60,287 nucleotides of DNA from assembly GCA_903913215.1 (NCBI GenBank), contig CAIWKE010000017.1, forward strand, positions 1-60,287, written 5' to 3'. The DNA is from an uncultured Holophagaceae bacterium (GTDB lineage Bacteria > Acidobacteriota > Holophagae > Holophagales > Holophagaceae). This document shows, in pieces, positions 1 to 8,047 of this stretch. Position 1 is the first letter of the stretch; each line of letters opens with the position of its first letter. The notes beneath the pieces were generated by a model that saw only the letters and a program-made list of their open reading frames with translations, had not been told where the DNA came from and did no database searches. Both the position numbers and the translations under genes were made by a program.

Positions 1-221
1 AGCCTTCGCACTACGGGAAAGTGGGCGATCTGGATCCCCATGCGGGTTCGTTTCAGGTCCTTGGACTGGGCCTCCTCCGAGAGCACCAGGTCCAGGAAGT
101 CCATGTAGCCAAGTTCCTTCCGGGCAGCCTCCTGGAGCAGGGCGTCCAGCCGCTCCCGCGTGGCCACCAGCTTCAGCCGGGTCAGATGGCGATTTACCCG
201 TTCCATCTGGGGATCTACCAT
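1..221 (-). CDS. istB: IS21-family helper ATPase IstB (partial, N-terminal end)
   Basis: Reading leftward from an ATG at 221 gives about 73 residues beginning MVDPQMERVNRHLTRLKL and containing ELGYMDFLDLVLSEE. This is the typical N-terminal region of IstB, the AAA+ ATPase that assists the IstA transposase. The gene runs off the left edge, so the Walker motifs are not visible. Its ATG overlaps the istA stop codon (ATGGTAG), which is the usual coupled istA-istB arrangement. Identification rests on the N-terminus plus the position behind istA. Confidence 0.85.
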   Translation of the reverse strand, partial: MVDPQMERVNRHLTRLKLVATRERLDALLQEAARKELGYMDFLDLVLSEEAQSKDLKRTRMGIQIAHFPVVRR

Positions 222-1468
222 TGCTCACCCCCGACCACGGCCTCGTAGTCCGAGAGGGGGCGCTGGAGCTCACAGGGCCTCAGCGCCTTGTAGGTTCTCC
301 GAACCAGCCCCTCCACATGCCCCGGATCCTGGGTGTCCCGGTGACGGCCATCGGTAATTCGATGCTCGGCCACCGCCTGCCCAGCCCAGTGCACGATCAA
401 CTCACCGCCCTCCACTTCCACATCCACCGTGCGGCCCACGAGGTGGTAGGGCACCGAGTAACGGTTGGTCTCGAACTCCACCCGGCAGTCCCCGGTCACC
501 TTCCGGGTGAACCGACGGGCACGCAGGTAGCTCGGGTGGTGGCCGATGGCCAGGAGGGCTTGCCGCTCCCGCTCGAGCCGGTCCAAGGGCCTCTCCCCCG
601 TGGTGCCATGGGTTCGCACATCCGCGACCTCCCGCATCCACCGGACCAGATGGCCATGCAGTGCCTCCCAGCTTGTCCAGGAGATCCGCCCCAGGGCGTT
701 GCCTTTGACATAGCCCACGCCCCGTTCCACCTTGCCTTTCGTCCTTGGCCGATAGGGGCGGCAGGCCCGGGGTTTCATGCCCCAGTGCCGACAGAAGGCT
801 TCGAACTCTGGATGAAAGACCGGGCGGTCCCCCTGCCACCGGAGAACAAGGGCTTTGGCGTTATCCACCACGCACGCCTCGGGCACCCCGGCGAAGTGGT
901 GCAGGGCCGCCTCCAGGCCCTCCAGCCAGTGGCGCTGCCGCAGGGTGGGATAGACCTGGGCGAAGGTGCTCCGGCTGTAGCCCAACGTCGCCACGAACAC
1001 GAACGCCTTCACCCGCTCCCCGGCTACCTCAATCCACTTCTCCCCGAAGTCGATCTGCATCTGCTGACCCGGACCTGTCTCGAACCGCAGCGTGGCCCGC
1101 TCCACGTTCATGGCCTCGGCCCGGAGCGGTGAGACGAACCGCTCCACCGTGCGGATACTGACCAGAACACCGCGCTCCGCCAGTTCCTGCCTCAACACGT
1201 CTGCATTCCGAACCCCAGCCAGGAATCGGGCTTTCAGCCAATCCTCCTGGCCCACCAGGGCCAGGGGTCGACCCGTCCGCGGCCGCTCAGCATCCGGTCC
1301 CCGGCGCACCCAGGCCCGAACCGTGTTGCGCGCCATCCCCAGTTCCCGGGCGATGGCCTTCACCTGCCACCCCCGCCCCAACAGCCCAAAGATTCCCTGA
1401 ACCTCGCGTGCGTCCAACACCTCGGCCCCCAGTTGTCTGGGATCCAGCGTCCTCCACTCCCTATCCAA
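215..1468 (-). CDS. istA: IS21-family transposase IstA
   Basis: This 417-residue protein has an N-terminal helix-turn-helix (residues about 20-55, with KAIARELGMARNTVRAWVRR) and an rve-type DDE integrase core (QMQIDFGEKW, later VVDNAKALV and the glutamate in KGKVERGVGYVKG). It catalyses transposition of the element together with IstB. The start is a TTG at 1468 preceded by a strong GAGGAGG ribosome site; no in-frame ATG fits better. Length and motif order are complete, so the transposase may be functional. istB overlaps its stop codon. Confidence 0.93.
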   Translation of the reverse strand: MDREWRTLDPRQLGAEVLDAREVQGIFGLLGRGWQVKAIARELGMARNTVRAWVRRGPDAERPRTGRPLALVGQEDWLKARFLAGVRNADVLRQELAERGVLVSIRTVERFVSPLRAEAMNVERATLRFETGPGQQMQIDFGEKWIEVAGERVKAFVFVATLGYSRSTFAQVYPTLRQRHWLEGLEAALHHFAGVPEACVVDNAKALVLRWQGDRPVFHPEFEAFCRHWGMKPRACRPYRPRTKGKVERGVGYVKGNALGRISWTSWEALHGHLVRWMREVADVRTHGTTGERPLDRLERERQALLAIGHHPSYLRARRFTRKVTGDCRVEFETNRYSVPYHLVGRTVDVEVEGGELIVHWAGQAVAEHRITDGRHRDTQDPGHVEGLVRRTYKALRPCELQRPLSDYEAVVGGEQW

Positions 1469-1486
1469 GCCGCCTCCTCGGCGACT

Positions 1487-1532
1487 CAGGGGGTCAATAG
1501 TTCTGTCGCCAGGGGGTCAGTTTTGGCTGTCG
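1487..1532. repeat. Terminal repeats of the IS21 element
   Basis: Two imperfect direct copies of the pattern cagggggtcaN(4-6)ctgtcg lie at 1487-1508 and 1510-1532, just outside the istA start. Multiple short repeats at the ends are the known IstA-binding arrangement of IS21-type elements. The exact outer boundary and target duplication cannot be set because the other end lies outside the window. Confidence 0.7.
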
Positions 1533-1558
1533 CCCGATATGGAGCAACAGGAGATTCT

Positions 1559-2017
1559 ATGTTCAAACCATGGACCGCTTTTGTCCTAGCCGCCGCAGTT
1601 GCTTTGCCAGCCGTTGCCCAGACGCGGGATCAGGCCAAGGCTTTTGTGAAGCAGGCGGTGGATTTCGCCAAGAAGAATCCAAAGGAGAAATTCCTTGAGG
1701 AAGTGTCCGGGGCCAAGGGGCAGTTCCACTTCAACAAAGGCCAGAACAGCGACCTCTACATCTTTGTCTACGACCTAGAGGGCAAGGTGATGGCCCATGG
1801 GGTGCGTCGGGAGTTGGTGGGTGTGAACCGCTGGGCTTCCAAAGACCCGGATGGCAAGCCCTGGATCCAGGACTGGACGAAGATGGTCAAGGAAAAAGGG
1901 AATGGCTGGATCGAGTACAAGGAACTGAACCCCGCCCAGAACAACAAGGTCATGAGGAAGGCCTCGTTCGTGGAACTGTTCAACGGCATGGTGATCGGCG
2001 CAGGAATTTACGAATAG
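1559..2017 (+). CDS. Secreted single-Cache-domain protein (copy 1)
   Basis: This 152-residue protein has a signal peptide (about residues 1-21, ending AVAQ) and then one Cache-type sensor fold with FHFNKGQNSDLYIFVYDLEGKV and NGWIEYKELNP. Such folds bind small carboxylates or amino acids, normally as the extracellular part of chemoreceptors or kinases. Here the domain is free in the periplasm with no transmembrane or signalling part. The ATG at 1559 has an AGGAG site 5 nt upstream. An IS21 end lies only about 27 bp upstream, so the native promoter is probably displaced. A paralogue lies at 4907-5359. Confidence 0.8.
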   Translation: MFKPWTAFVLAAAVALPAVAQTRDQAKAFVKQAVDFAKKNPKEKFLEEVSGAKGQFHFNKGQNSDLYIFVYDLEGKVMAHGVRRELVGVNRWASKDPDGKPWIQDWTKMVKEKGNGWIEYKELNPAQNNKVMRKASFVELFNGMVIGAGIYE

Positions 2018-2041
2018 AAGGCATTCCCAAGATGATCAAAG

Positions 2042-2076
2042 ACCCCCTGGGGATCGCCTCCAGGGGGTTTTTCTTT
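2042..2076 (+). terminator. Intrinsic terminator after the Cache gene
   Basis: A 9-bp stem (accccctgg at 2042-2050 with ccagggggt at 2060-2068) is followed by a T-rich run, ttttctttt. It lies 25 bp after the stop codon of the Cache gene. Confidence 0.85.
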
Positions 2077-2206
2077 TCAGCCACTCATCCAGGTCGTTGT
2101 GATGTCGTTTGGGGCAACAATTATAATGGACGGTCTCTCAACCAACCACGTTGGAGCCAGTGACACGCTGATTCGCGGGCATTTGCACCGGTCTTAGACC
2201 TTGGAA

Positions 2207-2415
2207 CTATCCGGCCAGGATGCGCAGTAGTACCGCACCGGCTCCGATGACTGCCAGCAGGACACCACAGCCCAGTTCCCGGCCCACCTTCCTCTGCCGC
2301 CCACTCCGAGACAGGGGAATCCCGATCTTACGGGACAGCCGGGACGAGCGGCCGAGATACCCAAGGCACGGCGCAAGGAGAAGCTGAGGCCAGGGATGCC
2401 GTTGCGTTTGCTCAT
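2207..2415 (-). pseudogene. Frameshifted small gene with a C-terminal membrane segment
   Basis: From ATG 2415 (minus) one frame reads MSKRNGIPGLSFSLRRALGIS. After about 21 codons the sensible reading moves to another frame giving SSRLSRKIGIPLSRSGRQRK and then VGRELGCGVLLAVIGAGAVL, ending at TAG 2207-2209. The joined span is 209 nt, two over a multiple of three, as expected from one lost base. The rebuilt product is about 69 residues: a basic GIPLSRSGRQRK-type segment followed by one hydrophobic helix. I recall similar small conserved proteins but have no function to offer. Apart from this gene and the terminator at 2042-2076, the 592-bp stretch between 2017 and 2610 holds nothing I can recognise. 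Confidence 0.55.
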
Positions 2416-2609
2416 GGCTGGATTCTACGCGGTCTTGATCGCCGACTTTTATGCAGATGGAAGGGGTCTGGATGGACGCGGAGGCGACAAGAAATGTCCA
2501 CTTGGATTCCCTAGCTTCCTCCCTTCCAAGGCAGGCTCAACCTCGGCTGGCTTGGGGGGCTTGACGCCCGCTGACGGTCCTCCCAAACTGCTCCTGACGA
2601 GGTGTTAGT

Positions 2610-3149
2610 TTGAGTTCATCCATGTATGGGGCTGGCGCCGAGTATGCCTTGCACTCGCTGCTCACGCTTGCGACGCGCTCGGAGCCGGTCAGCGTCCGGG
2701 ATCTTGCGACCTATCAGAAGATCCCCGATCGATTTCTCGCGAAGGTTTTCACGCGCCTCAAGAAGGCGAAGCTGGTGGTCGGCACCGAGGGCATTTCGGG
2801 TGGTTTTGTCCTGGCCCGCCCCGCCGAAAACATCCGGGTGATGGAGGTGCTGGCGGCGGTCGACCCTGACCGGACCCTGTTTGCCTGTGCCGAGATCCGC
2901 AGCCAGTGCGCGCTCTTCGAGGCCACGGCGCCCGACTGGGCCACGGCAGGGACCTGTCGCATCCACGCATTCATGCTCGATGCAGAGCGCGTCCTCCAGG
3001 ATTATCTGGCTTCCAAATCGCTGGCGGACCTGGTCTGTGAGTTTGAACGCAAGGCTCCGAAAAAATTCATTCAGGAAACTGGAGCCTGGTTCCAACAACG
3101 CAAGGTTTCGCGCGTTCCCCAAACAAGACCGAAGGCTTCATCCACCTAG
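2610..3149 (+). CDS. Rrf2-family transcriptional regulator, probable Fe-S sensor
   Basis: The N-terminus is an Rrf2 winged helix (YALHSLLTLATRSEPVSVRD, then IPDRFLAKVFTRLKKAKLV and the GTEGISGGFVLARP wing). Three cysteines at about residues 93, 100 and 116 sit where IscR/NsrR-type members bind an Fe-S cluster, though the C-x6-C-x15-C spacing is wider than usual. Total length is 179 residues, with a basic tail. A TTG at 2610 has ACGAGG upstream; an in-frame ATG at 2622 is the alternative. The next gene follows after 36 bp and is probably co-transcribed and regulated, perhaps by nitrosative or redox stress (inference). Confidence 0.85.
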   Translation: MSSSMYGAGAEYALHSLLTLATRSEPVSVRDLATYQKIPDRFLAKVFTRLKKAKLVVGTEGISGGFVLARPAENIRVMEVLAAVDPDRTLFACAEIRSQCALFEATAPDWATAGTCRIHAFMLDAERVLQDYLASKSLADLVCEFERKAPKKFIQETGAWFQQRKVSRVPQTRPKASST

Positions 3150-3185
3150 AAGCACAACTGACTCATTGCATGCCAGGAGGCAACG

Positions 3186-3560
3186 ATGGAAATCCCCGAA
3201 AAACTGACGCAGGTGCTGGAGAAAGATGGAGTGGTCGCGATCGCGACCCTGGGCCAGGGTGGGCCGCACATGGTCAACACCTGGAATAGCTATGTCCGCG
3301 TGACGGAGGATGGGCGGTTGCTGATTCCCGCAGGCTACATGCAGACCACCGAAGCCAACGTGGCCTTCAATGACCAAGTGCTGGTCACCCTGGGCAGCTC
3401 CAAGGTGGCTGGTCACCACGGAGCAGGAACCGGCTTCCTGATCAAAGGCAAGGCGGCCTTTATCACCTCAGGCCCGGACTTTGATGCGCTCAAAGCCAAG
3501 TTTGCCTGGGCCAGGGCCACCCTGGCGATTACTCCAGATTCCATCGCCCAGACGCTCTAG
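3186..3560 (+). CDS. Pyridoxamine 5'-phosphate oxidase-fold (flavin-binding) family protein
   Basis: The 124 residues make a complete short split-barrel protein (VVAIATLGQGGPHMVNTWNS at the N-terminus, FLIKGKAAFITSGPDFDALK and a conserved-looking end WARATLAITPDSIAQTL). Members bind FMN or F420 and act in redox reactions of varied substrates; the substrate here is unknown. A strong AGGAGG precedes ATG 3186. Placement directly behind the Rrf2 regulator suggests a stress-controlled two-gene unit. Confidence 0.82.
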   Translation: MEIPEKLTQVLEKDGVVAIATLGQGGPHMVNTWNSYVRVTEDGRLLIPAGYMQTTEANVAFNDQVLVTLGSSKVAGHHGAGTGFLIKGKAAFITSGPDFDALKAKFAWARATLAITPDSIAQTL

Positions 3561-3692
3561 GTCGGGGGGGGCAAAGGCCTCTTGCTGGCTTCGTCCGGGC
3601 ACCGAATTCCTGGTTCGCAAGGTCACCCTCAACCTCTATAGGCACTTTTGGGTCAGACGTTACACTACTCGCTGGTGCCTTCGGAGCTTTCC

Positions 3693-4832
3693 ATGCGTAT
3701 TCCTGCTTATGCGGTCCTGGTGGTTTCCCTGGCTCTGATGCTGGGTTGCGGCGGGGGCAGTACGGACCGCCCGGCGCCGGCCACGGGGACCCTCAGCCTG
3801 CGCCTGGGTTCGGACAGCCTGCCGGGTTACAGCAGCGTGGTCGTGGGGGTGGAGAAGGTGGAAGCCTCCACGGACGGAAGCAACTGGACCACGCTGGGCA
3901 ACGTGCAGAAAACGGTGGACCTGGTGGCCCTGCAGAACGGCAACAGCGTCTCCCTCCTGGCCGCCACCACGGTGACCCCCACGACCTTCAACCAGTTCCG
4001 GATCACCTGGGCGAAGGTGAACTATCAATCCGCCATCAGCGTGCCCGCGTATACCATCGCCACCGGGGGTGCCCAGCAAGTGCTGACCATGCCCACCACC
4101 AGCAGCGTGAGCGGTCCGGTCACCGTGGGCTCCAATGGCGCCGTCGTCGCCCAGATCATGCTGAGCGGACTCCAGGCTGTGCAGACCCGCGCGGGCCTGG
4201 GAGCCACCTTCCTGGCCCAGGGCGCGGCCTATGACCTGGCCGCCTCGGCCCGCGTGACGGGCCGCCTGCTGGACGGCACCAGTCCCCTGGTGGGCGCGGA
4301 GGTCTTTGCGGAGACCGTGGATGGTCTGGGTGTGGCCACCCTCCAGCGCCGGGCCTTCACGGACGGCACGGGGACCTATGTCCTGGAGGGTCTGCCCCTG
4401 GGGTTCGTCTATGAGGTGGTCTCCCAGCCCGCGGGGGCCTCGTCCTCCTACCCGGCCACGGCGGCAACGCCGGTGAACGCCACCAAGGCCACGACCTACA
4501 CCGCCAATCTGGCCTTCAGCTCCCCCGTTACGCCGGGCTCCCTGACCCTCACGCTCACGCCCGCTTCGACGGCCACCCAGGGGACCTGGGGCGAGCTGCG
4601 GCAGGCGGTGGCCACGGGTACCAGCGGTTCCCAGATCCTCATCGTCCGCTCCCAGACCGCAGCCACCCTCGCGGCCAATGATCAGGTGCTGTTCCAGGGC
4701 CTCACCCCCGGCTTCTACGGCGTGACCGCCCAGCGCAGCGCCGCCGGGGCTGCCCCGGTGATGAAGACGGGCACCCAGGTGCTCGTGAACGCGGGCGGGC
4801 TGCCCTCCGCGGCCACTCTGAGCTTTCCCTGA
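3693..4832 (+). CDS. DUF4382-type surface lipoprotein
   Basis: The start at 3693 gives a lipoprotein signal peptide with lipobox LMLGC, then a DUF4382-like domain (TGTLSLRLGSDSLPGYSSVV, VEKVEASTDGSNW, FNQFRITWAKVNY). A second part around residues 195-270 resembles a carboxypeptidase-regulatory, transthyretin-like fold (RVTGRLLDGTSPLVGAEVFA, FTDGTGTYVLEGLPLG). The 379-residue protein is likely anchored on the outer membrane or periplasmic face. No catalytic motif is visible and the function is unknown. GGAG lies 7 nt before the ATG. Confidence 0.75.
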   Translation: MRIPAYAVLVVSLALMLGCGGGSTDRPAPATGTLSLRLGSDSLPGYSSVVVGVEKVEASTDGSNWTTLGNVQKTVDLVALQNGNSVSLLAATTVTPTTFNQFRITWAKVNYQSAISVPAYTIATGGAQQVLTMPTTSSVSGPVTVGSNGAVVAQIMLSGLQAVQTRAGLGATFLAQGAAYDLAASARVTGRLLDGTSPLVGAEVFAETVDGLGVATLQRRAFTDGTGTYVLEGLPLGFVYEVVSQPAGASSSYPATAATPVNATKATTYTANLAFSSPVTPGSLTLTLTPASTATQGTWGELRQAVATGTSGSQILIVRSQTAATLAANDQVLFQGLTPGFYGVTAQRSAAGAAPVMKTGTQVLVNAGGLPSAATLSFP

Positions 4833-4906
4833 GGCGCTGGGAATTTAAGGACCGCCCGGTTCGCGTCGAATCAGGGAATGGCCGTCATGGTCTTTTCGAG
4901 GTTCCC

Positions 4907-5359
4907 GTGCGTTCATACCTAGCCGCTGCCATCGTTTGCGTCCTGGCGCTTCCGCTCTCCGCCCAGCCGGCGGACCTCCCCAAGGCCCAGGCCCTCGTCA
5001 AGGACGGGATCGCCTTCATGAAGGCCAATGGCAAGGACAAGCTTCTGGCCGAGATCCAGAAGGGCTCCGGGAAGTTCCACGTCAAGCCGGGGAGCACCCT
5101 CTACTTGGCGGCCTACGATCTGAATGGCACGGTGCTCGCGCACGGGGCCGACGCCAGCCTGCTGGGCCTGAATCGGCTCAACGTGAAGGATCCGGATGGT
5201 GTGCAGTACATCAAGCTGCAGATTGCCGCGGGCCAGAAGAAGGCCGGTGGCTGGGTGGACTTCAAGCGGCTGAATCCCGAGACTCGCAAGATCGAGGCGA
5301 AGACTTCGTACTGCCTGGAAGCCGATGGGGTCGTGGTGTTCTGCGGCGTCTACAAGTAG
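4907..5359 (+). CDS. Secreted single-Cache-domain protein (copy 2)
   Basis: This 150-residue protein has a signal peptide ending LPLSAQ and the same fold as the protein at 1559-2017. Shared landmarks are GKFHVKPGSTLYLAAYDLNG, VLAHG, KDPDGVQYI, GGWVDFKRLNP and the GVYK end. The start is a GTG at 4907 with GAGG upstream. Like its paralogue it has no signalling domain, so it may be a periplasmic binding or sensor module acting with a separate receptor (inference). It contains two cysteines near its C-terminus, absent in copy 1. Confidence 0.8.
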   Translation: MRSYLAAAIVCVLALPLSAQPADLPKAQALVKDGIAFMKANGKDKLLAEIQKGSGKFHVKPGSTLYLAAYDLNGTVLAHGADASLLGLNRLNVKDPDGVQYIKLQIAAGQKKAGGWVDFKRLNPETRKIEAKTSYCLEADGVVVFCGVYK

Positions 5360-5473
5360 GACGAGGCCCGCTCAGATTTCTGGGGCCAAGAGGGCACTCG
5401 TGATCTGCGTTAAGGTTTGGGTTTTCCTTCTCTCACGGGAACAACCCCCGCTTGAACGGAATCCCTCGGGCCC

Positions 5474-5869
5474 ATGCTCTCCTTTTTCGCCAACAACTCT
5501 CTTACAACCCGGCGCGCACTCCGGTCCCTGCTCATCGGCCTGAGTCTCTTCGCAGTGGCGGCCATGTTCCCGGCGGCGTCCTTCTGCCTGGTGCAGAAAC
5601 TCTTCCACGTGCCCTGCCCAGCCTGCGGCGGAACCCGGTCCGTGGTGGCGCTGCTGCACCTCCGCTTTCTGGATTCGTTTCGCTGGAATCCGGGCCTGTG
5701 GCTGGGCAGCCTGACCTTCCTGGGGGTCCTGGTGGGCTGTCACGGCAGCCAGGCAAAATACCGCCAGGCCTCTAAGTACTTCCTGATAGTCGGCTTTTTC
5801 GTTGGATTATTGCGAATTGTCCTGTCAGTTTATTGCAAGAATCAGAGCTTCTTTTTCCTGAACCTATAA
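5474..5869 (+). CDS. DUF2752 membrane protein
   Basis: The 131-residue protein carries the DUF2752 signature VPCPACGGTRSVVALLHLRF (CPxCGxTR) after a first hydrophobic segment. At least two further membrane segments follow (LWLGSLTFLGVLVG and FLIVGFFVGLLRIVL). The family is widespread and its function unknown. The C-terminus is aromatic (FFFLNL). A small zinc-ribbon gene follows after 35 bp and may be co-transcribed. Confidence 0.8.
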   Translation: MLSFFANNSLTTRRALRSLLIGLSLFAVAAMFPAASFCLVQKLFHVPCPACGGTRSVVALLHLRFLDSFRWNPGLWLGSLTFLGVLVGCHGSQAKYRQASKYFLIVGFFVGLLRIVLSVYCKNQSFFFLNL

Positions 5870-5904
5870 CCTACCACCGCCCGGTGGACTTCCTGGAGCC
5901 CACC

Positions 5905-6072
5905 ATGGCCCTCGTTTCTTGCCCCAAGTGCTCGACCAACACCCAGCAGGGCGGTTACCCCGTCTGGGTGATCATCGTCTGCATCTGCTTCTTCCCTGTG
6001 GGTTTGCTGGCCCTGCTGGCTGGCAAGAAGCCCTCCACCTGCGGCAGCTGCGGGCACACGTTCCAGAGCTAG
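5905..6072 (+). CDS. Small membrane protein with split zinc ribbon
   Basis: A 55-residue protein with two CxxC knuckles (CPKCSTNT near residue 6 and CGSCGHTFQS at the C-terminus) separated by one hydrophobic segment (VWVIIVCICFFPVGLLALLAG). This resembles LITAF-like or short zinc-ribbon membrane proteins in which the knuckles meet at the membrane face. The ATG at 5905 is chosen because it follows GGAG and starts immediately before the first knuckle. The function is unknown. Confidence 0.7.
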   Translation: MALVSCPKCSTNTQQGGYPVWVIIVCICFFPVGLLALLAGKKPSTCGSCGHTFQS

Positions 6073-6089
6073 GGCTGGTTTCAGTGCAC

Positions 6090-6127
6090 AAAGGAAAGGG
6101 ACCATCCGCGGATGGTCCCTTTCCTTT
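6090..6127. terminator. Bidirectional hairpin terminator between convergent genes
   Basis: A perfect 18-bp inverted repeat (aaaggaaagggaccatcc / ggatggtccctttccttt) with a 2-nt centre lies between the zinc-ribbon gene and the FKBP gene, which converge. A- and T-rich ends on both sides suit termination in both directions. Confidence 0.85.
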
Positions 6128-6138
6128 GGCGCTGATGG

Positions 6139-6636
6139 CTACTTGATCGCGATCAGCTCCACATCGAAGATCAGCTCGGCGTTGGGCGGGATGACCCCAC
6201 CGGCTCCTTGGGCGCCGTAGCCCAGGGCTGGGGGAATGTGCAGGGTGCGCTTGCCGCCCACCTTCATGCTCAGGACGCCCTCGTCCCAGCCCTTGATGAC
6301 CCGACCCACGCCAATGGCGGTGCTGAAGGGATCATTGCGGTCCACGGAGCTGTCGAACTTCTTGCCGGGCTGCCCCTTGTCGGAGAGCCAGCCGGTGTAG
6401 TGCAGCACGCAGGTCTGGCCCTTGGTGGGGCTGGGACCGGTGCCCACCAGGGTGTCGACGTACTTCAGGCCGGAGGCGGTGGTGATCATGGCGGGTTCCT
6501 TTTTCTTAGCGGGTTTGGCCTTCTTCTTGGCAGTCTTGGAGGTCTTGGGGGTGGGCTTCGTGGGCGTGGTGGGCTCGTCGCCCATGAGGGGAAGGCCCAG
6601 GAGCAGGGCCAGCAGACAAACGGCAGGGCGGGTCAT
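6139..6636 (-). CDS. Secreted FKBP-type peptidyl-prolyl cis-trans isomerase
   Basis: The 165-residue protein has a signal peptide (ending near LPLMGD), a Lys/Pro/Thr-rich linker (residues about 22-48) and one FKBP domain. The domain motifs are VLHYTGWLSDKG, FDSSVDRNDPFSTAIGVGRV, IKGWDEGVLSMKVGGKR, IPPALGYGAQG and IPPNAELIFDVEL. It should accelerate prolyl isomerisation during folding of exported proteins. The key aromatic and Asp residues of the FKBP pocket are present. It lies 37 bp downstream of the cystathionine-synthase-type gene and may be read through from it. Confidence 0.92.
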   Translation of the reverse strand: MTRPAVCLLALLLGLPLMGDEPTTPTKPTPKTSKTAKKKAKPAKKKEPAMITTASGLKYVDTLVGTGPSPTKGQTCVLHYTGWLSDKGQPGKKFDSSVDRNDPFSTAIGVGRVIKGWDEGVLSMKVGGKRTLHIPPALGYGAQGAGGVIPPNAELIFDVELIAIK

Positions 6637-6673
6637 GACATCTCCTTGGTGAGTCTTAGTGTAGCGGGGTGAT

Positions 6674-7948
6674 TCAACTGAAGGAGAGGGCCCGCTCCAG
6701 GTCCTCGCGCAGGTCCTTGACGTCCTCCAGGCCCACGGAGAGGCGGATCAGGTCATCGCTGATGCCGGCGCGCTTGCGAGCCTCGGGGGTCATGGAGGCA
6801 TGGGTCATGGAGGCGGGGTGGGCCACCAGGGACTCCACGCCGCCCAGGCTCTCGGCCAGGGTGAACCAGCGCAGGCTGCGGAGCACGTGGTTGAGGCGGG
6901 TCTGGCCGCCCTCCTTAAGCTCGAAGCTGAGCATGGCGCCGAAGCCCTTCTGCTGGCGCTTGGCCAGGGCGTGCTGGGGGTGGCTGGGCAGGCCTGGGAA
7001 GTGGACCTTGCCCACGGCGGAATGGGCCAGCAGGAACTCCGCCAGCACCTGGGCCGTGGCCTCGTGCTGGCGCATGCGCAGGGGCAGGGTCTTGAGGCCG
7101 CGCAGCACCAGGAAGCAGTCGTGGGGCGCCTGGGAGGTGCCCAGCAGGTTGTTCACGCTCTGGATCTGCTGGCTGAGGGCCAGGCGGCCCGGGGCCGCGA
7201 CCACCACGCCGCCCACCACATCGCTGTGGCCGTTGAGGTATTTGGTGGTGGAGTGGATGACCAGGTCCGCACCCAGCTCAAAGGGACGCTGGAGGAAGGG
7301 GGACAGGAAGGTGTTGTCCACGGCCACCAGGCAGTCCGGCTGGGCGTGTCCGATGGCGGCCACGGCGGCGATGTCCGTGAGGCGCAGCAGGGGGTTCGAG
7401 GGCGTCTCCACCCAGATCATGCGCGTGTTGGGCCGCAGGGCGGCCTTGAGGCCCTCCAGGTCCGCCAGGTCCAGGTAGGTGACCTCCAGCCCGAAGAAGC
7501 GCTTGGCGTGCTCCAGGAGACGGAAGGTGCCGCCGTAGCAGTCCACGGTGCTGATGAGGTGGCTGCCATGGGGCAGCAGGTTCAGGGCCACCAGGATGGC
7601 GCTCATGCCGGTGCTGGTGCAGGTGGCGCCGTGGCCGCCCTCCAGCAGGGCGATGGCCTCTTCCAGGGCGGCGCGGGTGGGGTTGCCGCTGCGGGTGTAG
7701 TCATAGCCCGCGTTGGTGAGGATGTCTTTGAAGGCGAAGGTGGAGGAGAGATACAGGGGCGGCATCACCGCGCCGTAGGATGGATCCGGCTGCACGCCGC
7801 CGTGGACGCACTGAGTGCCCAGGCCCGCGCCGGGCACCAGGGCGGGCCGCTGCAGCCAACCCGCCCCGCCCTCTGGCACCGGGGGCAGGATAGTGAAGTG
7901 GTAGGCCGGGTTGCCCGGGACGTTGGTATCGAGGAACTGCTCGCTCAT
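6674..7948 (-). CDS. Cystathionine gamma-synthase / O-acylhomoserine sulfhydrylase-type PLP enzyme
   Basis: A Cys/Met-metabolism PLP enzyme of 424 residues. Motifs include PPLYLSSTFAF, YDYTRSGNPTR, the SerThr-rich TCTSTGMSAI loop, WVETPSNPLLRLTDI, AVDNTFLSPFLQRP and the PLP lysine in HSTTKYLNGHSDVVGG. It should carry out gamma-replacement on an activated homoserine, making cystathionine or homocysteine for methionine synthesis. The ATG at 7948 has GGAGG 5 nt upstream; a longer reading to 7993 would run into the leader. The SAM-I riboswitch just upstream strongly supports a methionine-pathway role. Exact substrate (cysteine or sulfide) is not decided by sequence alone. Confidence 0.88.
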   Translation of the reverse strand: MSEQFLDTNVPGNPAYHFTILPPVPEGGAGWLQRPALVPGAGLGTQCVHGGVQPDPSYGAVMPPLYLSSTFAFKDILTNAGYDYTRSGNPTRAALEEAIALLEGGHGATCTSTGMSAILVALNLLPHGSHLISTVDCYGGTFRLLEHAKRFFGLEVTYLDLADLEGLKAALRPNTRMIWVETPSNPLLRLTDIAAVAAIGHAQPDCLVAVDNTFLSPFLQRPFELGADLVIHSTTKYLNGHSDVVGGVVVAAPGRLALSQQIQSVNNLLGTSQAPHDCFLVLRGLKTLPLRMRQHEATAQVLAEFLLAHSAVGKVHFPGLPSHPQHALAKRQQKGFGAMLSFELKEGGQTRLNHVLRSLRWFTLAESLGGVESLVAHPASMTHASMTPEARKRAGISDDLIRLSVGLEDVKDLREDLERALSFS

Positions 7949-7991
7949 ATGAGCCTCCAAAATGAGGGATCTCATCGTTTCATTGCGACCC

Positions 7992-8030
7992 AAAAAAACG
8001 GAAGGGGCCCGATTGCTCGGGCCCCTTCCG
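7992..8030 (-). terminator. Riboswitch expression-platform terminator
   Basis: On the minus strand a 12-bp GC-rich stem (cggaaggggccc / gggccccttccg, loop of 8) ends in seven T residues. It lies between the SAM-I aptamer and the start codon at 7948, as expected of an OFF-switch terminator. Confidence 0.92.
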
Positions 8031-8047
8031 TGTCAGTTCATGACACT

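Noticed and set aside
2396-2608. 70-codon frame before the Rrf2 gene
   Set aside because: No ribosome site, poor composition, and it overlaps the start of the better supported frameshifted gene on the other strand.
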